Source: Calditrichaceae bacterium (lineage in GTDB: Bacteria; Calditrichota; Calditrichia; RBG-13-44-9; J075). Taken from it: 32,130 nt of DNA. Within the stretch, counting starts at the first letter, position 1; each line of letters opens with the position of its first letter. The notes below the pieces were generated by a model that saw only the letters and a list, made by a program, of their open reading frames with translations, made no database searches and was not told the DNA's origin. Position numbers and translations under genes: made by a program. Of this stretch, positions 1 through 7,194 are shown piece by piece. The stretch covers positions 1 to 32,130 of the forward strand of contig JABWBP010000042.1 of NCBI GenBank assembly GCA_013360445.1, written 5' to 3'.

Positions 1-51
1 TTGTGGAACATCTTTTTCTACCAAACAGGTTTTTTTAGCAAGCTTTTTATA

Positions 52-78
52 TCTCTGTGCTCTCTGTGCTCTCTGTGG
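52..78. repeat. Three tandem copies of a 9-base word
   Basis: Three adjacent copies of TCTCTGTGC, the last ending in G, lie at 52-60, 61-69 and 70-78. The same CTCTGTG word and its complement CACAGAG recur at 28673-28742, so this belongs to one of the dispersed intergenic word families of this genome. No gene is visible in bases 1-94. Confidence 0.7.
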
Positions 79-94
79 CAAGATGCCTGAATAG

Positions 95-397
95 TTACAC
101 CCGGCTAATGATAAATTTATCAGCATGGCAAACATTTGGGGAATCGCTATCAAAACCAGTCTCGGAAAAATCAGAATTGCCCAGCCGTCCGAAGAATTCA
201 TTCCCCGGCAGCTCCAAATAAACGGATTTGAGATATTTCACATTGAATTCGAACATATTGCCAAAGTGGCAGAACTCCCTTTTCACCACCGGGATCCCTT
301 TGATCGCCTACTGGTTGCCCAATCTCTGGTAGAGAAGCTTCCCATTGTAAGCGCAGATACCACGCTGGATTCATACGGAATTCGGCGCTTATGGTAG
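95..397 (+). pseudogene. Truncated VapC-like PIN-domain toxin remnant
   Basis: The frame reads as the C-terminal two thirds of a VapC-type PIN-domain ribonuclease, the toxin of a type II toxin-antitoxin pair. The family's middle block is recognisable as NIWGIAIKTSLGK. The RDPFDRLLVAQ segment and the terminal SADTTLDSYG segment are intact and carry later acidic active-site residues. The N-terminal strand with the first catalytic Asp is missing: an in-frame TAG at 92-94 closes the frame. In the usual WEIAIK block the conserved Glu is replaced by Gly. An internal ATG at 125 would give only 90 residues. No antitoxin gene is visible upstream. I infer a decayed remnant; a short functional protein is unlikely because two expected catalytic acids are absent. 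Confidence 0.6.
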
Positions 398-512
398 CGG
401 CGATAAACATCTCACCTTCATGAATTCCGGAAAGTAACCCCATAATAGGCGACAAATGACTGCAAAGCCAAATGGCGCGCAAAGCGCAAGTGACAAACCA
501 TGACGAAGTCAA

Positions 513-1007
513 ATGGCTCTTCCTGAAAAAGAACAAATTTTAGACTTCCTGAAAGAAGTCAAAGACCCGGAAGTTCCGGTAGTTGACGTGGTGGAATTAG
601 GGGTGGTGCGGAACGTGGCCATCGAAAACGGGCAGGTGCGCATCGACATCACCCCTACCTACTCCGGCTGCCCGGCCATGAAGGTGATGGAGCAGGACAT
701 CCTGGCCGTGCTCAAATCCAGGGGGATCGAGAACGTCAGCATCAAAACGGTGTTCTTTCCCCCCTGGACTACCGACTGGATGAGCGATGAAACCAAGCAA
801 AAACTGAAAGCATACGGCATCGCGCCCCCGGGAAAAGTGGCGGCTCAGGACCTGAATCCCTTGCACCGGCAGGAGAAAAAGGTTTCCTGCCCGTTCTGCG
901 ACTCCGAAGATACCCGGCTCACCAGCCAGTTCGGTTCCACCGCCTGCAAAGCGCTCTACAATTGTAATTCCTGCCGGCAGCCGTTCGAGCATTTCAAATG
1001 TATCTGA
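513..1007 (+). CDS. paaD: PaaD, phenylacetyl-CoA epoxidase maturation factor
   Basis: The 164-residue product matches PaaD of the aerobic phenylacetate pathway. PaaD is a cytoplasmic DUF59/MIP18-family protein thought to help assemble the metal centre of the PaaABCE ring-epoxidase. The DUF59 core occupies about residues 5-85, with the signature TPTYSGCP at 47-54 and Cys53. The C-terminal part has the PaaD-specific zinc-ribbon-like cysteines: CPFC at 126-129 and Cys145, Cys151, Cys154 and Cys163. Length is typical. The ATG at 513 is the only sensible start, because the frame is closed by TGA at 501-503; the ribosome-binding site is weak. paaG follows 30 bases downstream. Unusually, paaC is not directly upstream and paaE is not downstream. 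Confidence 0.93.
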   Translation: MALPEKEQILDFLKEVKDPEVPVVDVVELGVVRNVAIENGQVRIDITPTYSGCPAMKVMEQDILAVLKSRGIENVSIKTVFFPPWTTDWMSDETKQKLKAYGIAPPGKVAAQDLNPLHRQEKKVSCPFCDSEDTRLTSQFGSTACKALYNCNSCRQPFEHFKCI

Positions 1008-1037
1008 ATCGGAGGTATTGTCAACCAGGAGACTTAG

Positions 1038-1826
1038 ATGAGTTATCAATACATCAGCTTCCAAATCGCGCAGGGCGTCGCCCGGATCACCCTCAACCGC
1101 CCGGACGTGCTCAACAGCTTCAACCGCCCCATGGCCAAGGAAGCGCAGGATGCTTTAGGGGTTTGCGAACGCGATGAAACCGTGCGCGCGGTGCTGCTCA
1201 CCGGGGAAGGGCGGGCGTTTTCCGCGGGGCAGGATTTAGCCGAGGCCGCGCCGAAAGACCAGCCCTGGCCGGAGATCAGCGACATCGTGCGCGGAAGCTA
1301 CAACCCCATCATCCGCGCCATCCGGGATCTGGAAAAGCCGGTGGTTTGCGCCGTCAACGGAGTGGCCGCCGGCGCCGCCGCGAACATCGCCCTGGCCTGC
1401 GACATCGTGCTGGCCTCGGACAAAGCTTCTTTTTTACAGGCGTTTTGCCACATTGGGTTGATTCCCGACAGCGGCGGAACCTACTTTTTGCCCCGCCTGG
1501 CCGGATTTGCCCGCGCCAGCGCCATGGCGATGTTAGGGGAAAAAATATCCGCCCACCAGGCTCTGGAATGGGGGCTGATCTACAAAGTGTACCCCGCCGA
1601 AACGCTGATGCAGGAGGCGCTGAAACTGGCGGAACATCTGGCCACACAACCGACCAGGGGGTTGGGATTGATCAAACGCGCCCTCAACCAATCCCTGGCG
1701 AACGACCTCGACGCCCAATTGGAAGTGGAGGCGGAATTGCAGGCCGTTGCCGGCAAAACCGTAGATTGCAAAGAGGGGATTCAGGCGTTTTTGGAGAAGC
1801 GGAAGCCAAGCTTCGTAGGGAAGTGA
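1038..1826 (+). CDS. paaG: PaaG, ring-epoxyphenylacetyl-CoA isomerase
   Basis: This is a 262-residue crotonase-fold enzyme, the same length as E. coli PaaG and ending in the same -GK. PaaG converts ring-1,2-epoxyphenylacetyl-CoA to the oxepin-CoA, the step after epoxidation, and also isomerises double bonds later in the pathway. Visible motifs are LNRPDVLNSFN near the N-terminus, AGQDL at 63-67, the oxyanion-hole segment GVAAGAAAN at 108-116, and GLIPDSGGT at 140-148. Asp144 in the last motif takes the place of the hydratase Glu and is the family-defining residue. A GGAG-type site about 20 bases upstream plus CAGGAG at 1026-1031 supports the ATG. It lies between paaD and paaH on the same strand. 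Confidence 0.9.
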   Translation: MSYQYISFQIAQGVARITLNRPDVLNSFNRPMAKEAQDALGVCERDETVRAVLLTGEGRAFSAGQDLAEAAPKDQPWPEISDIVRGSYNPIIRAIRDLEKPVVCAVNGVAAGAAANIALACDIVLASDKASFLQAFCHIGLIPDSGGTYFLPRLAGFARASAMAMLGEKISAHQALEWGLIYKVYPAETLMQEALKLAEHLATQPTRGLGLIKRALNQSLANDLDAQLEVEAELQAVAGKTVDCKEGIQAFLEKRKPSFVGK

Positions 1827-1832
1827 CACTGT

Positions 1833-1856
1833 CCGACCGGCACCTCTGCCGGTCGG
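1833..1856. repeat. Perfect 10-bp intergenic hairpin
   Basis: The arms 1833-1842 (CCGACCGGCA) and 1847-1856 are perfectly complementary around a CCTC loop. No T-run follows, so a classic intrinsic terminator is unlikely. Two smaller inverted repeats follow before paaH: a CAAGCA/TGCTTG stem near 1901-1920, and CCGC/GCGG near 1927-1940. Together they fill the 136-base paaG-paaH spacer. They may stabilise or process mRNA, or may be mobile palindromes. Confidence 0.6.
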
Positions 1857-1962
1857 GTGCTTGGCGTAATGAGATTTTCATCGTAGGCGCCGGTGTATCG
1901 ACAAGCAGGGATGCTTGCAGCGTAAGCCGCCAACTTGCGGTCGAACAAGAAGGAAACTGATT

Positions 1963-3141
1963 ATGCAACTTTTCGATAAAACCACCCCCATCGCCGTCAT
2001 CGGCGCGGGGGCCATGGGCAGCGGGATTGCCCAGGTTGCCGCGGCGCATGGGCATCGCGTGGTGGTAGTGGATACACAAAGCGCCGCGCTGGAAAATGCT
2101 CGCAAAAACCTGGAAAAGGCGCTGAATCGCCTGGCGGAGAAAGGGAGTATCAGCCCGGAAAACGCGGCGGAGATTCTGCAGCGCATCCGTTTCACCACCG
2201 AAAAAAGCGCCTGCGCCGGCTGCGGGCTGGCCATCGAAGCGATCATCGAAAACCTCTCCGCCAAACAGGCGGTTTTCCGGGAGTTGGAAACCCTGGCGGG
2301 CGAAGATTGCATTCTCGCCAGCAACACCTCCTCGCTTTCGATTACCGCCATCGCCGCGGCCTGCCGCAAACCGGAGCGAGTCCTGGGCGCGCATTTTTTC
2401 AATCCCGCCCCCTTGATGCCCCTGGTAGAGATCATCCCCGGCATTGCAACCGCCAATTCTGTGGTAGAAACCAGCCGGCGGTTGGTGGACGCCTGGGGCA
2501 AAACCACGGTGCTGGCGAAGGATACCCCCGGCTTCATCGTCAACCGGGTGGCGCGGCCATTTTACGGGGAAGCGATCCGCATTTTCGAAGAAGGCATTGC
2601 CGACGCCGCTACCATCGACTGGGCGATGAAAGAGATCGGCGGATTCCGCATGGGGCCGTTCGAACTGATGGATTTGATCGGCAACGACGTAAACTACGCG
2701 GTGACGGCCGCGGTGTGGGAAGCATTTTTCTACGATCCCCGCTACAAGCCCTCCTTCACCCAAAAACGATTGGTGGAAGCGGGGCGGCTGGGTCGCAAAT
2801 CCGGCAAAGGATATTACGATTATGCCCCCGGCGCACTCCCGCCCGAACCGGTTAAAAGTCGTGAATCAGGGGAAGAGATATTCTTCCGCATTCTGGCCAT
2901 GCTGATCAACGAGGCGGCGGAGGCGGTTTTCTGGCAGATCGCCTCCGTGGAAGACATTGACCTGGCCATGACCAAAGGGGTCAACTATCCCAAAGGGTTG
3001 CTGCTATGGGCGGATGAGATCGGTTTGGACAAAGTGCTGGAAAAAATGCGGCGACTCCAGGATGAATACGGCGAGGACCGGTACCGCCCGGGCATGCTGT
3101 TGAAACGGATGGCGCGGGAAGGCCGGCGGTTTTATCAATGA
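1963..3141 (+). CDS. paaH: PaaH, 3-hydroxyadipyl-CoA dehydrogenase
   Basis: The product is a 392-residue NAD-dependent 3-hydroxyacyl-CoA dehydrogenase. In this context it should oxidise 3-hydroxyadipyl-CoA to 3-oxoadipyl-CoA. The Rossmann domain starts with GAGAMGSG (GxGxxG at 14-19). SNTSSLSIT and the block GAHFFNPAP, with the predicted catalytic His144, follow. The first C-terminal helical domain covers roughly residues 185-285, with TPGFIVNRV at its start. A second, partial 3HCDH domain from about residue 305 to the end contains KGVNYPKGLL. E. coli PaaH is longer (about 475 residues) with two fuller C-terminal domains, so this is a compact version. I chose the ATG at 1963 because AGAAGGAAA lies 7-15 bases upstream; a longer in-frame start at 1915 would translate the hairpin-rich spacer. 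Confidence 0.88.
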   Translation: MQLFDKTTPIAVIGAGAMGSGIAQVAAAHGHRVVVVDTQSAALENARKNLEKALNRLAEKGSISPENAAEILQRIRFTTEKSACAGCGLAIEAIIENLSAKQAVFRELETLAGEDCILASNTSSLSITAIAAACRKPERVLGAHFFNPAPLMPLVEIIPGIATANSVVETSRRLVDAWGKTTVLAKDTPGFIVNRVARPFYGEAIRIFEEGIADAATIDWAMKEIGGFRMGPFELMDLIGNDVNYAVTAAVWEAFFYDPRYKPSFTQKRLVEAGRLGRKSGKGYYDYAPGALPPEPVKSRESGEEIFFRILAMLINEAAEAVFWQIASVEDIDLAMTKGVNYPKGLLLWADEIGLDKVLEKMRRLQDEYGEDRYRPGMLLKRMAREGRRFYQ

Positions 3142-3147
3142 AAGTTT

Positions 3148-3213
3148 GAACCACGAATTCACACGAATGAACTTGAGGGGTTAATTCGTGTAATTGGTGA
3201 AATTCGTGGTCCT
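3148..3213. repeat. CACGAATT/AATTCGTG inverted word repeat
   Basis: Facing copies of CACGAATT (left arm, about 3151-3170) and ATTCGTG (right arm, about 3184-3210) form an imperfect hairpin. The 27-base right arm 3184-3210 recurs at 14116-14142 with one mismatch, so this is a dispersed repeat and not a local palindrome. Confidence 0.7.
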
Positions 3214-3263
3214 TTTTAATTTTGAAAGTGATTCATAGAAACCGTTTTGAAGTCTAATTTTAT

Positions 3264-3345
3264 GCCACAAAGTCACGAAGACCCTAATTTTCATTAATTT
3301 TTTTGAGGTTTCTTTGTGAATTCTTCGTGGCTTAGTGACTTTGTG
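3264..3345. repeat. CCACAAAGTCAC inverted word repeat
   Basis: GCCACAAAGTCACGAAG near 3263-3280 faces CTTCGTGGC and GTGACTTTGTGGC near 3325-3347, with an AT-rich centre. This long imperfect hairpin fills the 229-base paaH-paaJ gap together with the repeat at 3148-3213. No other gene or clear promoter was seen in the gap. Confidence 0.65.
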
Positions 3346-3370
3346 GCGATAAAAGAATTAGCGAGGAAAA

Positions 3371-4582
3371 ATGAGGGAAGCCTATATCATCGACGCCGTT
3401 CGCACCCCCATCGGCAAATTCGGGGGAGCGCTCTCCCCGGTGCGGGCGGATGATTTAGCCGCGCTGGTCATCGGCAAAATTATGGAACGGAACTCCCACA
3501 TCGATCCCGCCCGGATCGAGGACGTGATTTTCGGCTGCGCCAACCAGGCTGGGGAGGATAATCGCAATGTGGCGCGCATGGCGCTGCTGTTAGCGGGGCT
3601 GCCCCCTTCGGTGCCGGGGGAGACGGTTAACCGCCTGTGCGCCTCGGGCATGAGCGCGGTGGTGCAGGCCGGGCGGGCCATCGCCCTGGGCGACGGCGAC
3701 CTGTTCATCGCCGGGGGAGTGGAACACATGACCCGCGCCCCTTACGTGCTGGCGAAATCCACGGTTCCGTTCGACCGCAATATTCAACTTTATGATACCA
3801 GCTTAGGCTGGCGCTTCGTCAACCCGCTAATGGAGAAGATCTACGGCATCGACAGCATGGGCCAGACCGCGGAGAACGTGGCCGCGCAGTTCAAGATCAG
3901 CCGGGAAGACCAGGATCGCTTCGCCCTGCGCTCGCAGCAGAAAGCGGATCTGGCGCGGGAAATCGGGCGGCTGGCAACGGAAATCACCCCGGTGGAAATC
4001 CCCCAATCCAAAAAAGAGCCGGTGCTGTTCAAGCACGACGAATTCATTCGCCCCAACACCAGCATTGAGGCGCTGGCAAAGCTGAAACCGGCTTTCCGCA
4101 GCGATGGAAAGGGGTCGGTGACCGCGGGGAACTCCTCCGGCATCAACGACGGGGCCTGCGCCCTGCTGCTGGCCTCGGAATTGGGGGCGACCAGCTTCAA
4201 CTTGCGACCCCGCGCCCGCATCATCGCCTCCGCGGTGGTGGGGGTGGAGCCGCGCATCATGGGCATGGGGCCGGTGGGCGCCACCCGCAAGGCGCTCAAA
4301 AAAGCCGGTCTGAAGCTCGAGGACATGGCAGTGATCGAATTGAACGAAGCTTTTGCCGCGCAGAGCTTAGCCTGCCTGCGGGAATTGGGTCTCAAAGACG
4401 AAGACCGGCGGGTGAATCCCAACGGCGGGGCTATCGCCCTGGGACATCCGTTGGGTATGTCCGGGGCGCGCCTGATCGCCACCGCGATGATCGAATTAGA
4501 GCAGCGCAACGAACGCTACGCCCTCTGCACCATGTGCGTGGGCGTGGGCCAGGGCATGGCGGTGGTTCTTGAACGGGTATGA
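3371..4582 (+). CDS. paaJ: PaaJ, 3-oxoadipyl-CoA thiolase
   Basis: This 403-residue type II thiolase has the full catalytic set. Cys90 is the acyl-enzyme nucleophile in NRLCASGM, His359 lies in ALGHPLGMSGAR, and Cys389 in CTMCVGVGQG is the second acid/base. The segment GWRFVNP is typical of the PaaJ/PcaF group, which cleaves 3-oxoadipyl-CoA to succinyl-CoA and acetyl-CoA and also acts on the earlier dehydrosuberyl intermediate. Length is normal. The start ATG follows a GCGAGGAAAA site. It lies downstream of paaH and upstream of paaY, separated from both by word-repeat spacers. A general acetyl-CoA acetyltransferase role cannot be excluded from sequence alone, but the neighbourhood favours PaaJ. 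Confidence 0.9.
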   Translation: MREAYIIDAVRTPIGKFGGALSPVRADDLAALVIGKIMERNSHIDPARIEDVIFGCANQAGEDNRNVARMALLLAGLPPSVPGETVNRLCASGMSAVVQAGRAIALGDGDLFIAGGVEHMTRAPYVLAKSTVPFDRNIQLYDTSLGWRFVNPLMEKIYGIDSMGQTAENVAAQFKISREDQDRFALRSQQKADLAREIGRLATEITPVEIPQSKKEPVLFKHDEFIRPNTSIEALAKLKPAFRSDGKGSVTAGNSSGINDGACALLLASELGATSFNLRPRARIIASAVVGVEPRIMGMGPVGATRKALKKAGLKLEDMAVIELNEAFAAQSLACLRELGLKDEDRRVNPNGGAIALGHPLGMSGARLIATAMIELEQRNERYALCTMCVGVGQGMAVVLERV

Positions 4583-4586
4583 TTTT

Positions 4587-4743
4587 AAGTAGGCAGTAGG
4601 CAAGTAGGCAGTGGGCAGTAGGCAAGTAGGCAGCAGGTAAGTAAGCAGCAAGCAACTCCGATCACGAGGTTGCCTGCTGCATACTGCCTGCTGCTTACTG
4701 CCTACCGCTTACTGCCTATCGCCTACTTGCCTACTGCCTACTT
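4587..4743. repeat. TACTGCC word array in a large inverted repeat
   Basis: Positions 4587-4609 and 4721-4743 are perfect 23-base reverse complements. Each is built from the word AGTAGGC or GCCTACT. The inner sequence continues the same words in degenerate form (GCAGCAGG, TGCTTACTGCC). The whole paaJ-paaY gap could fold as one long hairpin. The same word family occurs at 20141-20325 and 24287-24436. Confidence 0.85.
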
Positions 4744-4762
4744 TAAAAAGAGGGCAGCAAGC

Positions 4763-5368
4763 ATGAGCAACATCTTCGAGTTCAACGGCTTCAAGCCGGT
4801 GGTGCATCCCACTGCTTTCATCCATCCCAACGCCACGGTAACCGGCAACGTGATCATCGGGCGCGACGTGTACATCGGCCCCGGGGCGGCCATCCGCGGC
4901 GACTGGGGGGAGATCATCATCAAAGACGGCTGCAACGTGCAGGAGAATTGCACCATTCACATGTTCCCGGGCGTTACCGTGGTGTTGGAAGAGTCCGCCC
5001 ACGTGGGGCACGGGGCGATCATTCACGGGGCGCACCTGGGGCGCAACTGCCTGGTAGGAATGAACGCGGTGGTGATGGACAACGTGGTCGTGGGCGAGGA
5101 GAGCATCATCGGGGCGCTCTGTTTTGTGCCGGAGGGGATGGAAATTCCCCGGCGCAAAATCGTGGTGGGCAATCCTGCCAAAATCGTGAAAGACGTCAGC
5201 GATGAGATGATCGCCTGGAAAAGCGAGGGAACCCGGCTCTACCAGGCGCTGCCCCGGGAGCTTCACGCCACTTTGCGCGCCTGCGATCCCCTGCGGGAAG
5301 CGCCCAAATTCCGCCCCAGGCAGGAGACGGGGTATAAAACCTGGGGGGAAGCAAGAAGTAAGAAGTAA
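4763..5368 (+). CDS. paaY: PaaY, hexapeptide-repeat thioesterase of the paa pathway
   Basis: The 201-residue product is a left-handed beta-helix protein of the gamma-carbonic-anhydrase-like family. It matches PaaY over its length, including the tail pattern [11 protein letters not shown]...[11 protein letters not shown] that generic YrdA-type proteins lack. PaaY hydrolyses dead-end CoA thioesters and so relieves CoA sequestration during phenylacetate breakdown. Hexapeptide turns run from about residue 22 to 150, with metal-ligand histidines in TIHMFPG and [11 protein letters not shown] chose the ATG at 4763; the open frame extends upstream to 4670 but only by reading the repeat array. The last codons (EARSKK and TAA) are made of the AAGAAGT repeat that continues past the gene. 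Confidence 0.88.
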   Translation: MSNIFEFNGFKPVVHPTAFIHPNATVTGNVIIGRDVYIGPGAAIRGDWGEIIIKDGCNVQENCTIHMFPGVTVVLEESAHVGHGAIIHGAHLGRNCLVGMNAVVMDNVVVGEESIIGALCFVPEGMEIPRRKIVVGNPAKIVKDVSDEMIAWKSEGTRLYQALPRELHATLRACDPLREAPKFRPRQETGYKTWGEARSKK

Positions 5369-5386
5369 AAAGTAAGAAGTAAAAAA
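5345..5386. repeat. AAGAAGTAAAAAGT word repeat
   Basis: A run of AGAAGTAAGAAGTAAAAAG starts inside the last codons of paaY and continues past its stop. Similar GAAGT words form a larger inverted array at 27689-27772. Confidence 0.6.
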
Positions 5387-5530
5387 GAGTGTCTCAACGG
5401 GATGGGAACGCACTAACCCAGAAACTCTGCTACAAAAATAGCTCTATTGAGTAGCCTCCCTCTAAAAATGGCGGGATGTTTTTTGAGTGGCTGATCCACC
5501 AAGTTTGGCCTCTATGAAGTAAATCGTAAA

Positions 5531-5559
5531 TTGTTTTCGCCAGTTAAATTTTGTAAAAT
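5531..5559 (+). promoter_or_regulatory. Candidate sigma70-type promoter at the left side of the AT-rich island
   Basis: TTGTTT at 5531-5536 and TAAAAT at 5554-5559 are separated by 17 bases. This lies about 25 bases before the small ORF at 5584 and is the best promoter candidate for the island genes. The rest of 5387-5530 shows no gene, hairpin or recognisable element; its base composition shifts from GC-rich to AT-rich across it. Confidence 0.35.
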
Positions 5560-5583
5560 CCTCAAAAATTAAGGAAAGACAAA

Positions 5584-5721
5584 ATGCTTTCATCAAAACT
5601 GTCTGAAAAAGCCTTAAAAACGCAGTTGATTGAAGAAATCAATAAGCTCGACCGTGAAAAGCTGCTCGCCTGTTTTTTGGGAATCGCTTTCCACGATCAG
5701 CCCTTATTATCCAATTTTTAA
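5584..5721 (+). CDS. Small 45-residue hypothetical protein at the head of the island
   Basis: This short frame encodes 45 residues. It has a strong ribosome-binding site (AAGGAAAG, about 7 bases before the ATG) and a promoter-like sequence just upstream. The product begins MLSSKLSEKALK and contains an amphipathic stretch, IEEINKLDREKLLA, which should form a helix. I do not recognise the family. The charged short helix would fit an antitoxin-like or regulatory partner, but that is a guess. Base composition is AT-rich like the four genes that follow, and the methyltransferase begins 57 bases after its stop. It could also be a remnant of a longer gene. Confidence 0.45.
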   Translation: MLSSKLSEKALKTQLIEEINKLDREKLLACFLGIAFHDQPLLSNF

Positions 5722-5778
5722 AGGTTTGCTAAACGGAAAATTTTTTCTCTGGACATCTAACCTTGGTTTGTTTGTATT

Positions 5779-7194
5779 ATGATAGAAACCCAATACGCTT
5801 TTGAAAAAATGCTTGAAGCTTATAGTAGAAATAAAACGCCCATTCTACTGGATTTCAAGAAAGCTTCTGCCGAACTAATAAATAATAACCTGCCTCAAAA
5901 AGACAGGCAAATCCATTACTTTCATTACTACCCGGGAAGAATTTTCCCATATATCCCCCTCTACATTTTATCATTAGAGGAAATTTCACACCTCAAAGGA
6001 CCCGTATTAGATCCTTTTGCAGGAAGCGGAACAGTTCTATTAGAATCACTAATAAATCCAATCATTAAAAGAAATGCATTGGGAGTAGAGATCAATCCTC
6101 TGGCCCGATTAATCTCAAAAGTCAAAACTACACCCTTAGATGTAATTAAAGTTCTATCATTATTGGATAATCTTCATTCTCTCTTTTCGCAATATTCGCA
6201 GACCGCCAATCTTAATAGCCATGTTCCTGATTTTAAAAATATCAACCTTTGGTTTTCCTCACATGCAATTACTCAACTATCAAAATTGAAATGGGCCATC
6301 GAAAATTTAGAAGCCTCAACCCAATATAGAGATTTCTTTTTAGTTGCTTTCTCCAGCATCATTCGAAAAGTTTCAAAGGCTGATCCCAATATTCCACCAC
6401 CAGTAGTTCTGAAACCTCAAAAATATAAAAATAACCCGCGAACTTATGAAAAATTGCAGAAGTTCTTAGAACAGGCAGAAAATCCTTCCGTTTGGCAACT
6501 CTTCGCAAATGTTTTAAAAAACAACTTGACGAGGATTGACGGCCTTAATGGATTTAAGGAAATCAAAAACGGAAGTATAACAGCCAAGATCATTTATGAC
6601 GACGCCCGGCATATTAAACATGGCCAGCTACTCGAAGGCGGCAGAATAAATAAAGAGTTCGCTACTGAATTAGCTTCCAGCAGTATTGAGGTTATATTGA
6701 CTTCTCCACCTTATCTCACCGCCCAAAAATATATCAGAACCAACCGGCTGGAACTTTTTTGGTTAGGATATACGGAGGAAGAAATTCAAAATTTAGATAA
6801 GCAGAGCATAGGAACAGAACGAGTCTCTTCGGTTGATGTTTATCTGTTAGGTATCGAAAGTATTGACATATTAATTGATCGTACTTATTCTAAGTCCAAA
6901 GAAAGAGGAATCACAATTTTCGCTTATTTTGAAAATATGCTCAAGGTTTTCAAAGAAATGTATCGTGTTTTGAAGGATGGCGGGTATGCGTTTATTGTGG
7001 TAGGCAATAACGAAGTTTTGGGCGAGAAAGTGGATACGCATAGACTTTTAACCGATGCAGCCCTGGGAATTGGTTTTACGGAGATTGCCATTTTCAAAGA
7101 TGAAATCAAAACCAGGAGTATGATGAGAACCAGAAATGGCACCGGAGGATTAATTAAAGATGAATATGTCATTATCTTAAAGAAGGAGGGATGA
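5779..7194 (+). CDS. DNA methyltransferase (N4-cytosine/N6-adenine type, SPPY)
   Basis: This 471-residue protein is a predicted SAM-dependent DNA amino-methyltransferase. The SAM-binding motif I is DPFAGSGT at 78-85, followed by the acidic strand-2 motif GVEINPLAR. The catalytic motif IV is TSPPY at 308-312. An upstream block HYFHYYPGRIFPYIP (46-60) occupies the place of motif X, which gives the order X, I, IV. About 220 residues between motifs I and IV may hold the target-recognition region. The last part, MYRVLKDGGYAFIVVGN, is a typical methylase strand. The ATG has no clear ribosome-binding site; an alternative ATG lies at 5809. Its TGA overlaps the ATG of the nuclease gene. Whether it protects self-DNA or marks targets cannot be told from sequence. 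Confidence 0.85.
   Translation: MIETQYAFEKMLEAYSRNKTPILLDFKKASAELINNNLPQKDRQIHYFHYYPGRIFPYIPLYILSLEEISHLKGPVLDPFAGSGTVLLESLINPIIKRNALGVEINPLARLISKVKTTPLDVIKVLSLLDNLHSLFSQYSQTANLNSHVPDFKNINLWFSSHAITQLSKLKWAIENLEASTQYRDFFLVAFSSIIRKVSKADPNIPPPVVLKPQKYKNNPRTYEKLQKFLEQAENPSVWQLFANVLKNNLTRIDGLNGFKEIKNGSITAKIIYDDARHIKHGQLLEGGRINKEFATELASSSIEVILTSPPYLTAQKYIRTNRLELFWLGYTEEEIQNLDKQSIGTERVSSVDVYLLGIESIDILIDRTYSKSKERGITIFAYFENMLKVFKEMYRVLKDGGYAFIVVGNNEVLGEKVDTHRLLTDAALGIGFTEIAIFKDEIKTRSMMRTRNGTGGLIKDEYVIILKKEG

Noticed and set aside
1684-2763. 359-residue minus-strand frame opposite paaH
   Set aside because: It is a shadow of the GC-rich paaH gene, with low-complexity composition and no recognisable domain.
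5369-5779. Integrase, transposase or attachment site at the island's left edge
   Set aside because: I read the gap on both strands and found no transposase fragment, no tRNA end and no direct repeat matching the right edge near 10338.
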